NCBI GenBank assembly: GCA_033030425.1 | Contig: JAUFSD010000002.1 | Span: 496,001 to 560,000 of the forward strand | Source: Verpa conica | Taxonomy: Eukaryota; Ascomycota; Pezizomycetes; Pezizales; Morchellaceae | Reading direction: 5' to 3' | DNA: 64,000 bases | Shown here: positions 23,937 through 35,097 of the stretch, one piece after another | Position numbering within the stretch: position 1 is the stretch's first letter | Layout of the letters: every line of letters begins with the position of its first letter | The notes under the pieces: model-generated | Told to the model about the DNA's origin: nothing | Database searches by the model: none | What the model saw: the letters and a program-made list of their open reading frames with translations, nothing else | Made by a program: the position numbers and the translations under genes

Positions 23937-25855
23937 ATGCCACCCAGACAGCGACAAGGCCTAACTCAACTCCAAAAGTACGAGATATGCCGTCTCCGCG
24001 CTCTACACCCCTCCATGAAACTTGCCGAGTTTGCCCAGCTCCCTGAGTGTCCGAGGCGCCGCGATGGTAGGCCACTTGCGATATCGAGTTTGGCAGATCA
24101 TTTGAAAGGATGGGTGGAGACAGTCAAACAGGGCCCTCCAGAAGGTTTGTAGTATCTCCTCTTGGGCTGCGGCAACCGTAACCGATCGAGTCATGAGGCA
24201 TCACTCATATTTGTTTTTTAACAGGCGCGGAAGCGAATAAAAAGAAATCGAGGCCAGCAATGTTCCCAATTTTCGAATACTTACTTGTATCATGGATTGA
24301 TGCGGCGGAGACAGCAAGGATGCCAATCACGGATGAAATTATCAGGATGCAGGGAAAGAAGATTCAGGAGAGATTAGCAACCATTGAGGAGTGTAAGGAA
24401 ACGTATGATAGCTTCGAAATGAGCAGTGGATGGCTCCAGGGGTTTAAGCAGCGGCATAACATCGACCAACATAAACGGCATAGGCAATCCGGTGGAGCTT
24501 TTGACCAAGCCACAATTCCAACCCATCGGCTGGGTTTGAGCACGGGGTTGCGACAGTTTTCGGCGAGGGATCGGTATAACTGTGATGAAAGTCGGCTTCA
24601 TTTTGATAAGCAGCCGGAAGTTAGTATACCTACTGGTTTACGGGAGGGGGAGGGGGGGGTAGAAGGGGATAATGGGGCAAAGGGGAAGTTTACAATCTTC
24701 TTCTGCGTCAATGCAGATGGTACAGACAAACGCCGGATTACAGTCATGTCTAAAATCCGCACCCCGTCAGTATTCCGCCGGGAAAATATCAACCCCGCGA
24801 ACCTCCCTGTAACGTACCGCTATAACAAAAAAACTAGCTTACCAACTGATCTCTGGTATGAGTTTCTCCGGACATTTGATAACGATATGAGAGCTGCTCG
24901 AAGGCACATAGCTCTCGTGTGCGAAAACTGCCCGACGTACCCAACACCGACAAAGCCCCCACCAAACTATAAGGGTCCGCCGCCACCAGTGCTAACAAAT
25001 ATTACATTATTTTTTCTGCCAACGAATACTGCAAGTGTACTACAGCCTCTAAATCAAGGAATTATTGCAAGTTTCAAGGCAACATATCGGAAGATGTATG
25101 CTGAGCTGCTGCTTGAACGCTTGGGTAATACGGGCACTAAGCGGGAAAAACTTAACATGCTTGAAGCAATTGAAATTTTAACATCAGCGTGGAGTGCTAT
25201 TCCCGCACGAATTATACTGCAATGCTGGCAAGCTGCTGCAATCTGCGAGGATCTATCGATGATTGACGTCGGCGGGTCCCCAGCAGACTACATCGAATCC
25301 CAAAAGCGCCAGTGCCAATCCTTCCTCCAGAGGCTTCAACCCCGGCAGGATCTCTCCCTAGCAGTGCTTGAGGCATTCTGGCAATTTGAAGAAGCTACGC
25401 CGGGTTCTGAGGGCAGTACAGAGATTCCAGATGTAGTGCGAATCGTAGATGAAGGTGTTGCTGCAGGTATCTTGAGGTGCGGGGTGGAGGGGATGGAACT
25501 ACAGGATATCGAAGATGCAGATGATGGTGAAGAGGATTTACAAGAGCCGGCACAAGAGATTATTTCCCACAAGGTGGCGATACAGTACCTGGCGGAAGTG
25601 AATCGATATCTGAGAAGTCTGCCGGTTAGTGTATTGAAAACACCGTTGGGGAAGGAAGTGAGTGTACGAGAAGCTATTGGGAGTAACATGTTGGTTATGG
25701 CGGGGATTCCACAGTAAGTTATCTCCTGTGAGATTTAGAGGTTTTTATTGACTAGTATTAGACAGTTTCGAAAACGAAAAGCAGAGAGTATGGCAGGTGA
25801 AGGTATCGGTGATACGGGTGATATTGGTCAGATATATACTAGTCGGTTTCTATAG
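23937..25855 (+). CDS. Pogo/Fot1-type DDE transposase-derived protein (CENP-B-like), degenerate triad
   Basis: Derived from a Tc1/mariner-superfamily pogo transposase. Seen: N-terminal psq-type helix-turn-helix (LTQLQKYEICRLRALHPS, about 9-60), a CENP-B/Tc5-type second DNA-binding region (about 85-155, ending GWLQGFKQRHNI), and a DDE_1 core. The first catalytic Asp is present (YNCDES, D190). The second is replaced by Glu (LVCENCPTYP, E303) and the third by Asn (VLQPLNQGII, N346). Three exons, 23937-24144, 24225-25713 and 25762-25855, give 596 residues; the 48-nt second intron adds a tail with FRKRKAES, a likely nuclear signal. The frame is intact for about 1.8 kb and spliced, and no terminal repeats were seen. 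This suggests either a recently inactivated copy or, more interestingly, a domesticated DNA-binding protein like CENP-B or Abp1/Cbh1. Loss of transposition activity is inferred from the triad. Confidence 0.83.
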
Positions 25856-28106
25856 ACCTCATTCTTTCTAATTAGACATATTTATCCGATACAGTAAATT
25901 ACCCGAGAATATATAATCTTCTAATATTAAGGCTAGTCTTAAAGTACATTTAAATATAAATGAACTTTAAAATATTAGATATAACTAAGATTTAACGAGA
26001 TACATACAGAGTTTTTTTCTTACATCTATGGCCATATAAAGGATGCGTAACAGAAACTACTCATTCTTTAATTACAAGTAGTACGAGAAAGGGTCTGTTT
26101 TATGGTTGCTTATGTAATACCGTGAGATCTCACTCAGATACTGAGCTTTTATCTTTTAAACCGTCACACACAACCGTTTGAGACCGGTCTTTCAATGATA
26201 TACCCCAACCAAAACACCTCTAGATATTATAGAAATTATGCTAGAAATTTAGACTACATAACCTAAACCACTATCATTATAAATTTGATGGGTTATATAG
26301 CTAGTGGTTGGGTAGCAAGGCTGGAAAATCGGGGGTTGTGGCAAAGACCGGTCCCGCTCGGGACCGTTGACGGTCTAAGGGATAAATATATTTTACTGAA
26401 GTTATCCCGTTTTCAGTGGCTATAACTAGACTCTGTGCGATATGATAGACGGTAGGTACAGCTAAGGGGATAGTTGAGCTCTAGGGTAGTGATATTACAA
26501 GTGTTAAATACAACTTGGGAAAAAAGGTGGTAGCTATATATAGATATTTATAGAGTTATAGTGCGGTACACATATAAGCCGTGAGCTTAACCCTATATCT
26601 AAATATCGCAATCAAAAAGCATACGTATGCATTCCAAAGGTTATTATTACATGAAACTCTATAATGCAATTGTAAGCACGCTCACTTGAATTGACCCAAC
26701 TTGAACTCGTGGTTTAGATATCTAGGAACTCTTATGTATTGATTGTACTATGAGATGAACCTAATCATATGTAGTATTTGTATAAGAGCTCATAGCTAGA
26801 CTTATATATTGTTATGTAATTTAATATCTACTAAGGCGTTCATTAAGAACTCGTGATTCTTGTTGCAGCTATAGCCACACCAAAATTGTATAGGCAACAG
26901 GTAGTGACAACAAAAAGAGCCACAATTGCATGGTCAGCCTGAAATTTTTTGCTTATAAAGCCACCACCACATTGGGGGGGGCAGCATTTTTCACCGGGCT
27001 ATGGGGTAGCCACTCCCATAACGGTCGATGAATAGACTCTGTTAGTTTTCTGCTAAAGCTTGAGATATTAAATGACCTAGCTGTGAAGTTATTTTTTAAA
27101 ACGAACATAAAATTTCTTAGTGCTAGCTACCGTACACCTACTCCAGATAGATAAAGTAAATGATATTTTATCGTGGGTAGGAAAGGCCTAGAAGGCTACA
27201 GATTATTCTAAACTACTTTGAGTAGAGCTGTTTTGTTGTATAAGGTCAGCCATATATTAGTCAAATTACTCCCGGTGCCGCCTGGACAGAATACTTTGCC
27301 GAGCCTTGGTATCGACCAATCCCTTTTGGTGACGTAGTCCAGTAAAGTTCCTTAGGTGTCTAAGACATTTCCCGTGAGTTTTCTATTCAGGCCAGGTGGT
27401 TTGGCGGTTTGGTAAAGCGGATTGGACGTCTACATACGGAAGCTACACCGAGGGTTAAATGTTCTTGTTGGGATATGCTATGCTGTGATACAAGGATCGT
27501 AGACTACATATACTTTTATAAGGCAAACCCCTATAAACCCCCTAGGTGCTATAGCGGGATGTGAGGTTGGTCAGTTTTCTAGAGTAGAGAGAGAGAAGGA
27601 GCCCCTGTATGGGTTTTGTGGGGTGAGCCTTGCTTTTTTGATGCTCAGCAAAGAGTAAGAGTAAATGTGTATGTAAGCGACTCCCGTAAGAGGTGACTTG
27701 ATTTGGTTTGTAATATCATTAAAACTAAAAAGAAATTGTGATATGTAGGGTTGGATCATTTAAGACTAACTAGATACCATGTTTACCGCATCTGTTTGTC
27801 TAAAGACCCGGCCACGATGATCATAGAAACAGTCCAAATCGTCAACCTTATCTCACATACCCCACCCTGGCTACTGCTGCCAAGCTGCAGGGGGACAGGG
27901 GGAGCTCTAATCGCAAGCCCCCCGGTTGTTGATGCGGTACCTGATGACGAAGCTGCCTGCTCTCCCTTATGACTCTTACTGGTAGTTGTCCTCTTCTTCT
28001 ATAAGCTTGTTTCTTCCTAGAACCCCCTCTACTTCCATCTCTCCCTTCTCCCTCAAACATCTCATCAATTATCACACATTATCTCCCATCTATATGCAGT
28101 ATAATC
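25856..28106. other. AT-rich gene-free spacer
   Basis: 2.25 kb without a supportable gene. It holds a small inverted repeat built on GACCGGTC (about 26182-26353) and many TA-rich stretches. Short frames at 27571-27972 are not convincing. Possibly decayed transposon sequence. Confidence 0.55.
26182..26353. repeat. Inverted repeat with GACCGGTC ends
   Basis: A perfect 11-bp inverted pair (GACCGGTCTTT at 26182-26192 and AAAGACCGGTC at 26343-26353) with 150 bp between. Each arm contains the palindrome GACCGGTC. Flanking similarity (CCCCAACC-like stretches) is weak. It may be a small MITE. Confidence 0.4.
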
Positions 28107-29841
28107 ATGGCTGATAGAGCACCTTCACCTACGAAAGACAGCTTTGCTCGTATCAAGGCTCAACAAGCACAGCTACGTAAGGCAGCAGCTTCAGGCAACT
28201 CAGTGCCGTCTCCTCCGTTACCAATAATGACGCGGAAATGGCTCGCGTTTGCATCTTCCATCTTGAACTGGTTAATCTACGCCCCCTGAATTTATACATG
28301 TAGCGAGGAGCTGACAGTTCTCTATACTTCGATTCACAGTCTATGCGCTGGTAGCATGCTGTTATTTTCACTTTGGGCTCCTATATTCCAGCAGCATCTT
28401 GGCTACTCACAGACACAAGTCAATTTTATCTCCATGGCAGGCGAGCTCGGCATGTACCTCCCGTGAGTACACCTGCATCGCTCGTGTCTAATCTAGATTT
28501 GCGGTTGCTTGCTGACACAGAAGTGCTGATAGAGTTCCCTTGTTTGGTTACATGTGTGACAAAATGGGTCCGGGAAAATTGAGTATCTTATCATCTGGGT
28601 TCTTCGGCCCGGCTTATCTCCTGGCTGCATACGCGTTTATCAACAAGCTCCCATATCATATAATGGTGGTCGCTTTCATCTTTATCGGTTCTGGGACTAG
28701 CAGCATGTATTTTGCGGGGGTTACGACTTGTGCAAAGAACTTTACCGGGAATAGAGGGATTGCACTTTCATTACCCATTGCCGCATTTGGATTGAGTAGT
28801 TTGTGGTTGTCGCAACTCGTCAGTCGGGCTTTTGTGGATGGTATCACTGGGGAATTAGCAATTGGGAATATTTTCGGTTTTTTTTCTGTGTTTTTGGTAC
28901 TTGTCGGGGTCTTGGGCGGCGTAGGACTAGTTGTTGTTGATGAAACTGAAGTGGCATTGGGTGCCGCTGAAAGGGAGGGTTTATTGGAGGCAGGAAACAA
29001 TGGTGGGTATGGGGCTGTTGGTAGTGTAGATGGTATTGCAGAGTTCCCAGAACCAGGAGATCGGAAGTCGATAATCAACCGTGCAACTAAAGAGTTCCTG
29101 AATGACAAAACCATGTGGTGGTTTGCAGCTGGATTCTTTTTGGCTACTGGTCCTGGCGAGGCTTTTATCAATAATGTATACCCTCATTGTCTTCCCTCGT
29201 TACTGAAGTGGTGCTAATAATAACAGATGGGATCCCTTATCCAAACACTCTACCCACCCCAAACTGCTATGGGAAAACTCAACCCCGTGGATCCCGCAAA
29301 CCATGTTTCCATTTATGCCCTAAGTTCCACGGGTGCTCGTATATTTGCCGGCATTCTCAGCGATTATCTCGCCCCTGAAACCTCTAACACTCCTTCCACT
29401 CGCCAGAGAATTACATGCTCCCGTGTAGTACTCTTATCCTTCTTTGCTATACTCATGTGCGCCGGTCAGCTTTTTGTTGCTCTCGGCTTTGTACAAGAGC
29501 ATGGTGAACGCTTCTGGGTCGTCTCATCCTTCATTGGCGCAGGCTACGGTGCTGTCTTCTGCCTCGCACCTACTGTAGTGAGTGTTGTGTGGGGGACTGA
29601 GAACTTTGGTACTAATTGGGGAATCGTTACTATGGCCCCGGCATTTGCAGCATCACTTTTTGGTATGATCTTCGCGCAGGGTTATGATAGTCATGCCGGG
29701 AAGACTGGGGTGTGCTGGGGTCGTGAGTGTTACGAGACAAGCTTTTTTATTATGGCGGGTAGTGTGGTGTTGGCTCTAGCGAGTTGGGTTTGGGTATGGA
29801 GAGGAGTCGGGGGATGGAAAGGGCGGGGGGTTTTTGTTTAG
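28107..29841 (+). CDS. MCH1: MFS transporter, MCH1-like (nodulin-like family)
   Basis: Major-facilitator membrane protein resembling fungal MCH1, a monocarboxylate-transporter homologue of the vacuolar membrane whose substrate is unsettled. Four exons, 28107-28270, 28340-28462, 28533-29175 and 29227-29841, with introns of 69, 70 and 51 nt, give 514 residues. Seen: a hydrophilic N-terminus; TM1 (KWLAFASSILNCLCAGS, rebuilt across intron 1); GYSQTQVNFISMAGELG; the GYMCDKMGPGKL loop between TM2 and TM3; many further membrane helices; an acidic central loop (about 225-290); and conserved text after intron 3 (EAFINN-MGSLIQTL, SIYALSSTGARIFAGILSD). Reading without introns breaks the protein at the first membrane helix. 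Intron 1 contains a TACATGTA at 28295. No transporter cluster nearby. Confidence 0.88.
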
Positions 29842-31751
29842 ACATGGGTTAGAAGAGAGCAGGGCTTTCTCAGCTCTAGAGCAATGGGTTGGTTTATTGC
29901 TAGATTCTTTGTTGGTAAGCTGTATATCACGTGCTAGATGTTCAAACCCAGATGACGTGCTTCTAGTCCAGGGTTTTGCATTGTTTTTCCTTAGGTCTTT
30001 TGTACTACTACTATATATACAACTAGTTCAAGCGGCATTAGATCTTTGTGTGCTTTTGTATTGTTTATATTTTTTCTTATTTATTTTTTAATCTATTTTA
30101 TGTCCTGGAACCCTGTATCTTGTGGGAGGAGACTTTATTAAATTTATGCTTAGCAATTAGATATTCATGAACGGCCTATGGGAAGCCGCTAGCACCTCGT
30201 TGATCATTTGGCATCCTACCATGGTTAAGGTAGCTACCTATCTGAATAAAGTGGTAGATTTGCAAAAAAAAATTTTGAAGTAGCCGTAAGATAATATATT
30301 TAGCTATTAAGTAATTAGGGCTCTGTAGCTTCCTACAGAGCCGGTAGAAATATAGATATACAGCCAGTAGGAACTAGAAATATGTTCTGCTTTTCTTGCT
30401 AGTGGAATACGTACTTTTTTTGTTGGACCAAGAGAATTCTATACACTATACTTAGTTTATACAAGGCTTTTAGGTCATGCCGCTTGAATAGTATTATGTT
30501 ACATGCATATAATTATGTAAATACACTCTTGTATTTCACTTAGGGGAGGGGGGTCTTACTACACCTCATGCAAGCCACAGCAGTTACAACAGGGAGTCGA
30601 TCTTTTCTAAAGTGACTTTATAAAAAAAAGGACTACCTTCTATATATACCAGTAGAACAAAACCCCTCTGTTACTAGCAATAATATCCCTAGACGGGATA
30701 GCGAAACAGAAAATCGTATTGCTTTAATTAATTAAAGATAAATATACACCTAGCTGTTATTGATATATACGGTTGAATTCCAACACTATATATAGTTGGC
30801 CTTGATCATGCTCATTCCAGTTTTCTCTAATCCATAGGAAAGTACATGTAGCTTCTCCCCCATCGTTATTAATATAGGTAAAATAATAAGACCAAAATCT
30901 TGGCGTAGTATACCCTAAGCTACGAGATTTTAAACCTGACCTGGCCCAAGGGAGCTGGAAAGTTAGACATGCAAAGATTGTGACGAGTTTCTGCCAAGAC
31001 TGCTATCAATTGGTAGATTCGTTTAACTACATGTACATATAGGTTTCAGGTCCCACATTTTTCTCCCACCACACCACAACTGTAAAATCTTATTTAAAGA
31101 TTCTCAGGTTCTAAATATAGGAAATCAGATTTCTACAAGCTCACTAAATCTACACTCTACTAAACTACGATGTGTCTATGCCATTAGGTATGAATTAATA
31201 ATGTTATTATAGGATAGTTAGTCATGAGCAATCACCCGTATATCTACTAGTCCTCTTTGAAGTAGAAAGTGTTGATTTAGTTGTCTGACGGATAGAGATA
31301 TATATGCTTTAAAAAAGAAAACCCTAAGCCCTCATATGGGGCGCTTTGCCTAGATCCTTAAACATAGTGAATAATTATAAATAAACACGTGACTCATCCC
31401 CATGGTCCTCTATTAGCTATATATCTATATTAGGAAGCTTCTACAACACCTTTTTTGACGGTAAGAGCTATATGTTAATATCTCTTGCATTTATTTCATC
31501 TCATAGCGGAAATTATAGCTCTCTAGTAGAGGGAGTATTTAACACATTATTATGGCTAAAACTTTTAAATTTGTTTACAACGACAGTGTTAATTAATCTG
31601 CGGTACCGCTCTCAAAGCCTCCAAATCGATAAATCAATGTCTGAGGCCACACTACAAGCCAAGCAAAAGAAAAATAGAACAAAGAAAAAAAACTAGACCA
31701 AAATAACCTTTCCCTGTCGCCAGTACAATGGTGGCTTGTATGTTGTCACTT
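29842..31751. other. AT-rich gene-free spacer
   Basis: 1.9 kb. TACATGTA copies at 30843 and 31028. No conserved frame; short frames near 31472-31696 are low complexity. Confidence 0.55.
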
Positions 31752-32624
31752 TTAGTAGCTGCTGGTTGACTTGTAAGAAGTTGTGGGTGTTGGAAGGCTC
31801 TTAGAGTAAGTAGAGGTTGGGTAGCTAGTGCTATTGTCGTACGCAGTGGGGTATGAGTTGATCGGGACACAAACAGGCTCACATGGCTCACAGACGGGAA
31901 CATCCCAGCATGGTGCCTCAATACCAGAGCAGACAGGGTCATCGTAGCACCCTCCCCAGACTTGTCCACAGTCATCGACGTGGTAGTCACAGATAGTCCC
32001 ACATTTGCATGGGCACTCCGGGACATCCCAATGTGGTGCCTCAGTACCAGAGCATATAGGATCAAGACTTTAGGCATCGTATTAGCTAGATCTGAGGTAC
32101 GAGCTCTTGGTATATAGGGAAACTTACTAGCACCCTCCATAGGAAATACCACAATCGGTTACATACCACTCACAAACTTCTTCGCATGGGCATGGGCATT
32201 CTGGCTTCTCCCAGATTGGCTTATCAACACAACTGCAAACAGGGTCGAGGTAGCATCCTCCATAAATGATCCCGCAATCGTTGACAAAGTACTCGCAAGT
32301 CTCTTCGCAGCATGGGCAGTCGGGGACATCCCAGCATGGCTTGGGCTCGCCACTACATTCCGGGTCCGGGTAGCAGCCACCATACTCTATGCCACAGTCA
32401 TTGGTAAGCCATTCGCAGACCTGTGGGCACTCTATACAGCTAGAGCTCGAAATGGAGTAGGACGTAGGCTTGGAATGATATTTGTTGCCTTCAGCCGGGG
32501 CTGTAGTAGTAGGGGCATAAGTGATAGATTTGGTATCTGCACTATTGGTAGTAACAGGACTCCCAAGAACGATTCCAATAGAAAGTAGTAGCATAATACT
32601 GCGGGTGATGTCTATGAGGATCAT
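31752..32624 (-). CDS. Secreted cysteine-repeat protein, four 40-41 residue repeats
   Basis: Not a family I recognise. Exons 32128-32624 and 31752-32067 around a 60-nt intron (GTAAGT...CTAAAG) give 270 residues. An N-terminal hydrophobic segment (SIMLLLSIGIVLG) with GSP after it fits a signal peptide. After a Ser/Thr-rich spacer come four tandem repeats with period 40-41 (about 63-225): C-(x2)-C-x3-C-[ED]-[WY]-x3-DCG-x2-[YW]-GGCY-x-DP-x-CSG-x6-W-[DE]-x-P-x-C. The intron falls inside GGC|Y of repeat 3, which confirms the splice because the repeat continues perfectly. The tail is Ser/Thr/Tyr/Pro-rich, suggesting O-glycosylation. About six cysteines per repeat suggest disulphide-stapled modules in an extracellular or wall protein; an effector-like role is only a guess. 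It stands alone in a gene-poor region. Confidence 0.82.
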
Positions 32625-33877
32625 TTTTGACTGAGGTTGTTGAGGGAGATAGCTTAGAATAGATCTATGCTGAGATTAAGAAGACTGGATGAGGATGTCT
32701 TGAGAGAGCTGGCCGAGAAAGAAAAACAGAACTATTGTGGGAATAAGGCCGAGATAAATAGTAGAGACCAGATGCATGGACGTGAGTGATACTAGAAGTA
32801 AGCAATAATACAGCCGGCCTTAAGGGGACTAGTAGCATGATATTACGGCTGAGATACTCTCGTGTGTATCTAATATAACTATTAAAAACTCACTAGCTAG
32901 TGCTCTATTATAACGGCTGAAGGTCTTACCTAGGTGGTCGATGATTATTTCCACGTGTAAACCCGGGGTAACGTACGCGAGTATTGGTTACCTTAACCAA
33001 GACCTGCACAAAAGATGTTAAACAGAAATAGGTCACCTCTCGTAGCTACATAGCTTATCATATATAGGCTCGTAGGGTTTTTTCTTCCAGGCATTTCATT
33101 TGCATGCCACAAGAGCTTACTCAAAAAGAAAAAGTAGATAGAGAAAAAGAAATACTTGAATTCACTTAGAATCTTTCAGCTCTAGCTAGCTGGTGTTTTG
33201 GGGTCTGAGTTCTGAGCTCTGAGACACCGCCAAGACCGCACAAAGGATCAACAGCTGACTTTAATACATTCCTAAGACTTGCACATTAGTGTTTTTAAAC
33301 TCTTATAAAAATTCTTGCACGTTATAGCACTTTTCTGCAAGCCCCGCTATGGTGAATTCTTCAGCCCAGGCGCATGTGCGCGTGCACAATGATTTTTCCG
33401 ATTGGGGATTTCCCTGTTCTCGGTTCGTGGCCGGCTACGGTTCCTGTATATCACTTTCTGTATCAGGATGAACGCCGCCTGCAGCAGGAAAATCACTGCC
33501 CCAATCTTGCTTGGAAACTTTGAGTATAGGCCCCTTCTCCCCTTAAAACACACTCAGCATAGCCCATTGCTAATTATCAGATAAATTTCGATCTACTGGG
33601 CAGATATACATGTATTTGCCAAACAATACATGTACTTTGGCTACCTGGGGGGCCCTTATGTGGAGAGAGTTTGGGAGAAAAAGTAGCGCAAGAAGAGCGG
33701 AGAGAGACGGTATGGAAGCTGAAGGTGAAAATGGGGAGCGTGGGCAGGAAGAAGAATGGGGATGGGGAGACATGTGGGAGGACATGGCGAGCAGTGAGCA
33801 AGATTAGACCAGAGCAGGAAGGAGAGGAGTTACTTTGATTGTTTTTGTTTTGCTTAATTTTTGCTCGAATGGTGTGG

Positions 33878-34222
33878 GTACCATAACCTCAGGGTTGCAT
33901 GTACTTATGATAAATTCATTCATTCATTCATTCATGTACTTTGGCTGGCAGCTCGATCTATATATAGTATATATTGAAACTAACGCTAGATGAACGGGAT
34001 ATGTCGCCTAAGTTACTAATTTGAAGTCTGTTACCGTGCATGTTAGTCACACTACTATCGTTGTATTACTTTGGGTTTTTGTGTAGTTGAATGTCGCTAT
34101 ATATTTAGTGTATACATTTCTACGTGAACGATATATAACGAAATGTGTACGCTTTATAAGGCTGTGTAATGAATGAATGAATTAATTAATCATAGGTACA
34201 TTGAGCCCGAGGGCTATGGTAC
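33878..34222. mobile_element. MITE-like element with about 50-bp inverted ends, TTCA-arm family copy B
   Basis: The ends start GTACCATA on both strands. The left arm reads GTACCATAACCTCAGGGTTG, then CATGTACTTATGAT and a TTCA run; the complement of the right end reads GTACCATAGCCCTCGGGCTC, then AATGTACCTATGAT and a TTCA run. The 345-bp element carries no coding capacity. It is related to the copy at 13966-14113 and perhaps to a half-copy near 62150-62195. Confidence 0.72.
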
Positions 34223-34548
34223 TCAAAGAAATTAGATAAGGCAGTATAATGGTACACAAGGGTAACAATAATGCTTACTCGAAAGCTGAGTATCTTGATT
34301 ACTATATTAAGAGGTGAATATCTTGCACAGAGCTAGAGCTTCTTGCTGATCATCGATGGTGAATGGAAATGGCTTTCTAATAATAACCTTGTACGTGTGG
34401 TGAACAGCCGATATGGCCTAAATACATGGTGAGGATCTAGTGCACTATTGCAGTGGATCAAGATTACAGCCTCAGTATGTCAAAGTGTATGTTTCGGGTG
34501 ACGGTTTATAAAACTTTGATTCAGCTATGTGTCAGAAATCTAACTATA

Positions 34549-35097
34549 CGGCGGACGGCAGCGACCACTCCGCTATAATTGCGAAAGTGAAGGCCAGAAT
34601 CCTCCCCCACCAAAATTTCCCCAAAAATAAACGGGTCAACAAATTCATTTAAATTGCCTTGTGCTTTTAATAAGTAAGAGAAGGAGGTTTTGGTAGCACT
34701 AGTAAAGCCTGGCTTCCAAAAAAAAAAATTCGGTCGTGGTACCACCCAAAAGAGTGGCTTTCCACTCCCAGCGTTATAGAATATTAGGTAATCCCTTAAG
34801 GATTGCTAGCTACCATTTGTATGAGGGTTCTGAACAACCCTTTTAGAGATCTCTAGACCCAAAATATTCTAATTGAGTCTTAGGGTAAGTGTTTAATTCC
34901 ATCCCTCTTCCCCTTGCCTCCTAGGGCTCTATATATAGAGAAGAGGAAGTATACTTACTTATCAAAAGCACAAGGCAATTTAAATGCATTTAAATACATT
35001 TATTGGCTTATTGATTTTGGGAAATTTCGGTGGAGAGAGATTCTGGCCTTTCACTTTCATAATTATGGCGGAGTGGTCGCTGCAGCTCAGCCCGCCG
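34549..35097. mobile_element. Fold-back element with about 130-145 bp inverted arms
   Basis: The left arm (34549-34678) and right arm (34954-35097) are clearly reverse complements with scattered differences: CAGCGACCACTCCGC on the left against GCGGAGTGGTCGCTG on the right, and AAATTGCCTTGTGCTTTT against AAAAGCACAAGGCAATTT. The spacer is 275 bp with no coding capacity. It is a non-autonomous fold-back or long-TIR MITE, or an inverted duplication. Confidence 0.75.
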
